From the NCBI GenBank assembly GCA_039795715.1, contig JBDKLD010000017.1, positions 1 through 26,124 on the forward strand: 26,124 nucleotides of DNA, given 5' to 3'. Shown in pieces: positions 21,269 through 26,124 of the stretch (position 1 is its first letter; each line of letters opens with the position of its first letter). Both the position numbers and the translations under genes were made by a program. Source of the stretch: JAGOSA01 sp039795715. GTDB taxonomy: Bacteria; Patescibacteriota; Minisyncoccia; Phycocordibacterales; UBA9973. Under the pieces are notes generated by a model that did not search any database, was not told the origin of the DNA, and worked only from the letters and a program-made list of their open reading frames with translations.

Positions 21269-23260
21269 ATGAAAAAAACTATTACCGCGCTCGTTGGATT
21301 AATAATCGTCGCATTTGCGATTGGTTTTGGTGGTCCAACTATTTACAGTAAAATGCTCAGCCTCGGGATTATCACCTACACACCTGCTTCAGTTGATACC
21401 GCAGTTACAAATATTGGAACAGTCACACCAAGCATTACTTTCACATTTGGTGGCGACATTATGCTCGATCGCGGTGTAGCGAAAAGCGTTGAGAAAAACT
21501 TTGCTGGCGACTTCGCTCCGCTTTTTAAAAACGCCGAGCAACTTTTCCAAAACGATGACATAACCCTCGTCAACCTCGAAGGTCCAGTTTCCGATAAAGG
21601 CCACAACGTCGGTAGTATTTATTCATTTGAAATGGATCCAAAAGTATTGCCCGTGATGAGAAATGCCGGCATCGACATTGTAAGCTTCGCCAACAATCAC
21701 GTCGGCGACTACACAAAGGCTGCATTTTCTGACACCATGGAACGCCTCATCGAAAATGATATTTCATACTCTGGCGCCGGAGAAAGCTACGCCGAAGCAA
21801 CCACTCCAACAACAATTGAAAAAAATGGCATGACTGTCGGATTCCTCGGCTTTACTGATGTTGGACCAAATTGGCTAGCAGCCAAAGGTGAAGATGCAGG
21901 TATTCTGCTCGCGAGCGATCCCAATTTTTTCTCAATAATTTCTGAAGCCAAAAAAGAAGTCGATGTGCTCGTCGTCTCATTCCACTGGGGAGTTGAGTAC
22001 AAACCTCACACTGACCGCCAAACAAAACTTGCTCACTCTGCCATCGATGCTGGCGCAGATATCATCGTCGGCACGCACCCACATGTCGCCCAAGACCTTG
22101 AAACCTACAAAGACAAACTCATTATTTACTCTCTAGGCAATTTTATTTTTGATCAATATTTTTCTGATGAAACAATGCAGGGGCTCGTCGTTCGTACAAC
22201 TATTTCAAAAGATGGCGTGATCTCAAACACCAAAGAATATATCAACCACCTCGACAAATATTTTGCGATCAAATCAATCGATGAAAAATACCCACCAGTC
22301 AAAACTAGTGACACCCCTGCGGAAATAAAAATCAGTTGGGTTGGCGACATTCCACCATCGAGCACAATACCCCTTTTTGATGAAACAATTCTGTCTTGGC
22401 TCAAAATTTCTGACATCAAGGCCGGCAACCTCGAAGGTGCGCTTTCGTCCTCTATAGGCCCGGAGAAAAACACCAAGTGCGTACCAGGCACGTTACATTG
22501 CTACTCTTTTGTCGGAAATGATGCATTTATAAAATCACTTAAATCAGCTGGTTTCAACCTTTTTAACTTGGCAAATAACCATGCGCTCGATAAGGGCGAG
22601 AATGGCGCAATAACGACAAAATCAATTCTTGCCGACAACAAGTTAGCATACGCGCCGGAAAGCGGAGACCTTATCACTGCAAAAATAAAAGGTGTCACTG
22701 TCGCCTTTCTTGGTTTTGGCCACAATGCCTGGACTCAGAAAATCACCGACATTGAAAACATTAGAAAAACTGTTCAGGATGCTGCGAGCAAATATTCCGT
22801 TGTTGTCGTTTTTTTCCATGGTGGAGCAGAAGGTGAGAAAATGACGCATGTTCCCAAAAAATCCGAGACCTATATTGGCGAAGACCGTGGTGATGTCTAC
22901 AAATTTGCGCATACAGCCATAGACTCAGGTGCTGATCTTGTGCTCGGTTCCGGACCTCATGTAGTGCGAGGTATTGAAAAATATAATGATCGCCTTATAG
23001 TTTATTCTGCCGGCAATTTCCTCACCACAGAAGGCATGAGCAGTAAAGGACTCACCGGCAAAGGCGCTTTGTTCAATATTGCAGTTGATCAAAATGGCGT
23101 ATACAAAAATCTCGGCATACTTTCCACTACAGCAGAAATTAATAATTCTGTTACAGCTGACCAGACAAACGAGGCTTTACTCAAAATAATCGAGCTTACC
23201 AAACAAGACTTCAACCAAACCATAGCTAGCGACCAACTTGGGGCTATTTCCTTCCAATAA
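21269..23260 (+). CDS. Membrane-anchored protein with two CapA (PGA_cap) domains
   Basis: The 663-residue protein has an N-terminal anchor (about 4-22) and two tandem CapA metallophosphatase-like domains. Domain 1 (about 54-315) keeps the metal-site motifs: GGDIMLDRG (D63), VNLEGP (E104), FANNH (N143, H144), FHWGVE (H239, E243) and GTHPH (H270, H272). Domain 2 (about 351-610) is partly degenerate: VGDIPPSS (D360), GNLEGA (E389), LANNHALD (N437, H438), FFHGGAE (H517, E521) and GSGPH, where glycine 562 replaces the first His. CapA is linked to poly-gamma-glutamate capsule synthesis in Bacillus, but many CapA-domain proteins have other or unknown envelope roles. It follows rnr by 28 bases with a GGAAAG site 15 bases before the ATG. 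The next gene is a paralogue. Confidence 0.85.
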   Translation: MKKTITALVGLIIVAFAIGFGGPTIYSKMLSLGIITYTPASVDTAVTNIGTVTPSITFTFGGDIMLDRGVAKSVEKNFAGDFAPLFKNAEQLFQNDDITLVNLEGPVSDKGHNVGSIYSFEMDPKVLPVMRNAGIDIVSFANNHVGDYTKAAFSDTMERLIENDISYSGAGESYAEATTPTTIEKNGMTVGFLGFTDVGPNWLAAKGEDAGILLASDPNFFSIISEAKKEVDVLVVSFHWGVEYKPHTDRQTKLAHSAIDAGADIIVGTHPHVAQDLETYKDKLIIYSLGNFIFDQYFSDETMQGLVVRTTISKDGVISNTKEYINHLDKYFAIKSIDEKYPPVKTSDTPAEIKISWVGDIPPSSTIPLFDETILSWLKISDIKAGNLEGALSSSIGPEKNTKCVPGTLHCYSFVGNDAFIKSLKSAGFNLFNLANNHALDKGENGAITTKSILADNKLAYAPESGDLITAKIKGVTVAFLGFGHNAWTQKITDIENIRKTVQDAASKYSVVVVFFHGGAEGEKMTHVPKKSETYIGEDRGDVYKFAHTAIDSGADLVLGSGPHVVRGIEKYNDRLIVYSAGNFLTTEGMSSKGLTGKGALFNIAVDQNGVYKNLGILSTTAEINNSVTADQTNEALLKIIELTKQDFNQTIASDQLGAISFQ

Positions 23261-23282
23261 GCAGGCGCTGGCGTGCCGTGAT

Positions 23283-23310
23283 TTGTCTTACTATTTTCGT
23301 ATGCGATAAT
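23283..23310 (+). promoter_or_regulatory. Promoter of the CapA-NodB fusion gene
   Basis: TTGTCT (23283-23288) and GATAAT (23305-23310) are 16 bases apart, with TGC before the -10. Predicted start is near 23317, only about seven bases before the ATG at 23324. Confidence 0.6.
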
Positions 23311-23323
23311 AGAACATCGGCAC

Positions 23324-25057
23324 ATGGACATACCCTTTCACAAAAAAGTAATATTTGTTGTCATCATTTTTGCTGGTGTTTTCACTATTGGTATTGGTGC
23401 AGGATACATGATAGATAGCGTTCGCAACAAGAAACATTCTACAGTTGCTGACAATACAACTCCCAGCGAAACGACGGCGACTATTTCTCAAACGGAGAAA
23501 GTAACACCGCCAGAAATCAGTCTTACATTTACTGGCGACATCACCATGAATGGCATCGTCAAGAAAAACGTCAGGGAAAAACTTGACGGTGACTATGAGA
23601 AAATATTCGGCGCAGCAAAAACCATATTGCAAAAAGCGGATATTACATTTGGCAACTTCAATGGAACCTTCGGCATAAACGATCCTGAACGAACCGACAG
23701 CAAAGTTGCTGGAGCCTTACAAGGTAGTGGATTTGATGTACTCGGCATGAGCTATGGTGGACGAGATCGTTCAGTCAATAACCTCATCGAAACGTCACTC
23801 GTTATTGATGGTAATGGTGTTCTGCACGCTGGTGCAGGGCGCTCATACGAAAACGCTCGTGAGCCAAAGATAATTGAGAAAAATGGACAAACAGTCGGCT
23901 ACCTTACCTTTTCTGATAATAAAAATGATTGGCCATTTGCCAATGAAAATGATGCTGGTATGCTCTCAGCAGACGACCCGCAACTTGAAGAAATTATTTC
24001 TGAAGCCAAAGCCAAGAGTGATATTTTAGTTGTGGCGTTTAATTGGGCAGACAAAGCAACCTCGCATACACTTCGCCAAGAACTCCTTTCACATACAGCG
24101 ATTGATTCTGGAGCGACAATTGTTGTCGGACACTACGGCAACAACTTGCATGACATCGAGTACTACCATGGTGGTCTTATTGCCTACAACCTCGGCAATC
24201 TTGTTCGTGGTAACGGAATAAAACCTACAGGCATACAAGGCATTATTTTAGAAACAGGCATTCGTGCTGGCGTGATAAATACCGTCAATGCGTACGGCGT
24301 TGTTGAAAATCAAAATGGTTTTATTGATTCTGTAAAAGAAATTTCAATCGAGTCACTCGTTCGCGACAAAGGCGTCATCAAGGGAAATATCAGAGACTAT
24401 AGTGAGATAGTCGAAAGCTTGCCTCCTTCGGTTACACAAAGAAGTGTATTTCGTGGGCCAAAAGTAAATAAAGTCGCGATTACAATCGATGATGGTTGGA
24501 ATTCAGCGTTGATAAAAAAAGCTCTAGATATTTTGAGTGTCAAAAACACTACGGCAACTTTCTTTACGGTTGGTGTTGTCTCTGATACCAACAAGCTCAA
24601 TCTTGTTCGAGCAGTCACCAATGGCATCGAGCTCGGCAACCATACCGATACGCATGGCTGGCTAACTCAAATGTCTGATAAGCAGATCAGAAATGAAATG
24701 GATACCTGGCAAAAGAAAATCGACGATGCGCTTGGCCGCCATTACCAAACTTCATGGTTTAGGCCACCGTTTATGGCTGGATTTAGCGGTCACACCAAAA
24801 CAGCAGAGAGAGTTACCGCAATCGCCACAGAAAGAAATATGAAAATTGCGCTTTGGGACGTCGATCCATTTACTGGTATATCTATGCGAGCCAACGCGCC
24901 AGCAATCACAAATTTTGTAGTCTCAAATGCTCGTCCAGGTAGTATTATTCTTCTCCATTTTACCAACGAACACATGTCTGCCCTTCCTGATATCATCGAC
25001 GGACTTCGCAAGAAGGGGCTCGAACCAGTGACACTCAGCGAACTTATGGGGCAGTAG
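23324..25057 (+). CDS. Fusion of a degenerate CapA domain with an intact NodB polysaccharide deacetylase
   Basis: The 577-residue protein has an N-terminal anchor (about 9-30), a CapA-like domain (about 64-340) and a C-terminal NodB domain (about 375-575). The CapA domain keeps D72 (TGDITMN) but has lost the rest: NFNG with N113 for Glu, SYGG (144-146) for NNH, FNWAD with N240 for His, and GHYGNN for GTHPH (Y271, N273). It is therefore probably non-catalytic. The NodB domain is complete: ITIDDGWN (D389, D390), GNHTDTHGWL (H440, H444), FRPPF (480-483), LWDVDPF and ILLHF (H545). Such enzymes remove N-acetyl groups from peptidoglycan or other glycans outside the cell. It sits after the double-CapA paralogue and has its own promoter. 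Confidence 0.88.
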   Translation: MDIPFHKKVIFVVIIFAGVFTIGIGAGYMIDSVRNKKHSTVADNTTPSETTATISQTEKVTPPEISLTFTGDITMNGIVKKNVREKLDGDYEKIFGAAKTILQKADITFGNFNGTFGINDPERTDSKVAGALQGSGFDVLGMSYGGRDRSVNNLIETSLVIDGNGVLHAGAGRSYENAREPKIIEKNGQTVGYLTFSDNKNDWPFANENDAGMLSADDPQLEEIISEAKAKSDILVVAFNWADKATSHTLRQELLSHTAIDSGATIVVGHYGNNLHDIEYYHGGLIAYNLGNLVRGNGIKPTGIQGIILETGIRAGVINTVNAYGVVENQNGFIDSVKEISIESLVRDKGVIKGNIRDYSEIVESLPPSVTQRSVFRGPKVNKVAITIDDGWNSALIKKALDILSVKNTTATFFTVGVVSDTNKLNLVRAVTNGIELGNHTDTHGWLTQMSDKQIRNEMDTWQKKIDDALGRHYQTSWFRPPFMAGFSGHTKTAERVTAIATERNMKIALWDVDPFTGISMRANAPAITNFVVSNARPGSIILLHFTNEHMSALPDIIDGLRKKGLEPVTLSELMGQ

Positions 25058-25070
25058 AAAATATTTGGGC

Positions 25071-25106
25071 AAAAAAATAAGACCACCCTTTTCCAAGAGC
25101 GGTCTT
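25071..25106 (-). terminator. Terminator of the lipoprotein-like gene
   Basis: On the minus strand AAGACC (25106-25101) and GGTCTT (25084-25079) form a stem with a long, partly paired loop, followed by ATTTTTTTG. It also lies just after the convergent CapA-NodB gene. Confidence 0.65.
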
Positions 25107-25123
25107 CAATAACTTTTACTTAC

Positions 25124-25933
25124 TTAACTTTGCTTGCTATCCTTCGGCTCAAAGAACTCTGCATCAATCTTTATCTTCTTCATGTTGCCCTTGTTTAGGT
25201 CACAACTAATACCAGAAGCATTACCTGTATTCTGATTGCTATTACCCTGATTCTGATTTTGAAATGCAGTAACAGGATTTTTTACAAGGAAGTCGAGGTA
25301 ATTGGTCTGAAGTGACATTGAATGCTCGAGGCGCCTTCTTTCAATCTCGCGGATAGTGTCCATGTGCTGGCGTTCGTTATCATCTCTTGTGGCTAGACGT
25401 CTTCTTTCAGCCAGACGATAATCGTGTTGTTCCGTTGCCCAATCATACAACCTGCGTATCAAGCCTATGCCTAATATAATCAGCAGAATTGCAATAAGCG
25501 CACCGATAATCCACTGTAGCCAATCCCAAGAGAAATTTCCGAAGAAACTTCCGGATGATGAAGCTTTATTGTCGTCGCCCGCAATTCGATTATCAATCCT
25601 TTGATTGTTCTCATACATTGCAGCGACTATTTTCACAGAATCCTGAGAAAGCTCGCGGCCCTGCGATGTAAAGCGCAATATTGTAGTGTCAGAAATTGGC
25701 TTATACATGTAGTAAGTTCCTTTTGAACTATCACACTTTGTGTAGTTCTTCATAACTTTTTCAACATTGCCGCAGTAAATCACAGTGTCGATAGCTGTAC
25801 CTGCGAGATACACCTTTGGTATGTCGCGAGTAATAGGAGTATTATTTTTATTCGATACTGAGTTGCAAGCAACGAAACTTACAATAACAGCAATAAATAG
25901 AGTCGCCCAAGTGGCTTTGCTTATGTTCTTCAT
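25124..25933 (-). CDS. Predicted lipoprotein with an internal membrane helix and cytoplasmic coiled tail
   Basis: The family is not recognised. The 269-residue product starts with a signal sequence ending in SFVAC (C23), an imperfect lipobox that could be lipidated. An extracytoplasmic domain (about 24-135) contains four cysteines or fewer (C54, C67). A strong membrane helix follows (about 140-159, IIGALIAILLIILGIGLI), then a charged helical segment rich in R and E (about 165-215), an Asn/Gln-rich stretch (QNQNQGNSNQNTGN, about 230) and a Lys-rich end. If the N-terminus is an uncleaved or lipidated anchor the tail is cytoplasmic. A perfect consensus promoter and a terminator frame it. An IS30 end lies just upstream. 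Confidence 0.6.
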   Translation of the reverse strand: MKNISKATWATLFIAVIVSFVACNSVSNKNNTPITRDIPKVYLAGTAIDTVIYCGNVEKVMKNYTKCDSSKGTYYMYKPISDTTILRFTSQGRELSQDSVKIVAAMYENNQRIDNRIAGDDNKASSSGSFFGNFSWDWLQWIIGALIAILLIILGIGLIRRLYDWATEQHDYRLAERRRLATRDDNERQHMDTIREIERRRLEHSMSLQTNYLDFLVKNPVTAFQNQNQGNSNQNTGNASGISCDLNKGNMKKIKIDAEFFEPKDSKQS

Positions 25934-25965
25934 AGTATTTAGTTTTGAGATTTTATTTTTACCTT

Positions 25966-25995
25966 ATTATAGCATAGAGTACCCTATACTGTCAA
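25966..25995 (-). promoter_or_regulatory. Consensus promoter of the lipoprotein-like gene
   Basis: TTGACA (25995-25990) and TATAAT (25971-25966) are both perfect, 18 bases apart, with TGC before the -10. GTACCC (25979-25984) and GGGTAC (26005-26010) form a six-base inverted repeat around the -35 box. Confidence 0.8.
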
Positions 25996-26004
25996 GCATA
26001 AATC

Positions 26005-26124
26005 GGGTACATTCAACCTGTTAATGCAACACTTTCATTAAATACTTCTAATGGTGTTTTCCAGCCAAGTCGTTTTCTGGGACGGTTGTTGAGAGCGTCT
26101 TCAACGACTTTAATAGTCTCATCT
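26005..26124 (-). mobile_element. Right end of an IS30-family insertion sequence
   Basis: The transposase end and the bases just after its stop codon mark one end of the element. The terminal inverted repeat probably lies in 26005-26033 (GGGTACATTCAACCTGTTAA...), since IS30-type inverted repeats often overlap the last codons. The exact boundary and target duplication cannot be seen because the other end is outside the window. Confidence 0.6.
26013..26123 (-). CDS. IS30-family transposase, C-terminal end (gene continues outside the window)
   Basis: The minus strand encodes DETIKVVEDALNNRPRKRLG and then WKTPLEVFNESVAL before a TGA at 26015-26013. LNNRPRKRLGWKTPLEVF is the hallmark end of IS30-type DDE transposases, just after the catalytic Glu helix. 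These enzymes catalyse copy-paste/cut-and-paste movement of IS30 elements. Only 36 codons are visible; the helix-turn-helix and most of the DDE core lie beyond the right edge. The reading frame is intact where seen. Confidence 0.9.
   Translation of the reverse strand, partial: DETIKVVEDALNNRPRKRLGWKTPLEVFNESVALTG

Overview
The window reads as a chromosomal segment of a Candidate Phyla Radiation bacterium (Patescibacteria, most likely a Parcubacteria/Paceibacteria lineage). This is inferred from compact gene spacing, short single-copy core proteins (RpoB about 1074 aa, RpoC about 1201 aa), mostly absent Shine-Dalgarno sites, near-consensus sigma-70 promoters, and many small membrane-anchored proteins of unknown function. 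No rRNA gene or CRISPR array is present. There is one complete tRNA gene and the end of one IS30-type transposase.

Layout. 1-1340: the 3' end of tsf (EF-Ts), a small membrane protein, tRNA-Thr(UGU) preceded by a decayed copy of its own 5' half, and a DUF378-type membrane protein. 1342-4235: a minus-strand pair (GT2 glycosyltransferase, membrane-anchored thioredoxin-like protein) divergent from a DsbA-like thiol oxidoreductase. 4235-4955: a secreted beta-strand-rich protein whose frame is broken by one TAG. 5020-14947: four co-oriented minus-strand genes, rpoB-rpoC-dnaG-rpoD, which unite the RNA polymerase operon with the primase/sigma part of the macromolecular-synthesis operon. 14948-15217 is the divergent regulatory gap between rpoB and a small plus-strand gene. 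15558-17878: an rpsP-khpA-X-trmD cluster, where X is an unrecognised protein and rimM and rplS are absent. 17987-19134: two unrecognised genes. 19219-21240: an RNase R gene split by one in-frame TAA. 21269-25057: two surface proteins, a double-CapA protein and a fusion of a degenerate CapA domain with an intact NodB polysaccharide deacetylase. 25124-25933: a lipoprotein-like membrane protein. The window ends in an IS30 transposase C-terminus.

The main points of interest are: (i) the pseudo-CapA/NodB fusion beside a double-CapA paralogue, a candidate envelope-glycan system; (ii) two genes each broken by one stop codon with the frame preserved downstream; (iii) promoters whose -10 box lies exactly six bases before the ATG (rpsP, trmD, rnr), predicting leaderless mRNAs; (iv) the rpoBC-dnaG-rpoD supra-operon, its lysine-rich sigma factor tail and a naturally altered rifampicin pocket; (v) the tandem 5' half-copy of tRNA-Thr. 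All family assignments were made by reading motifs; no database search was run.
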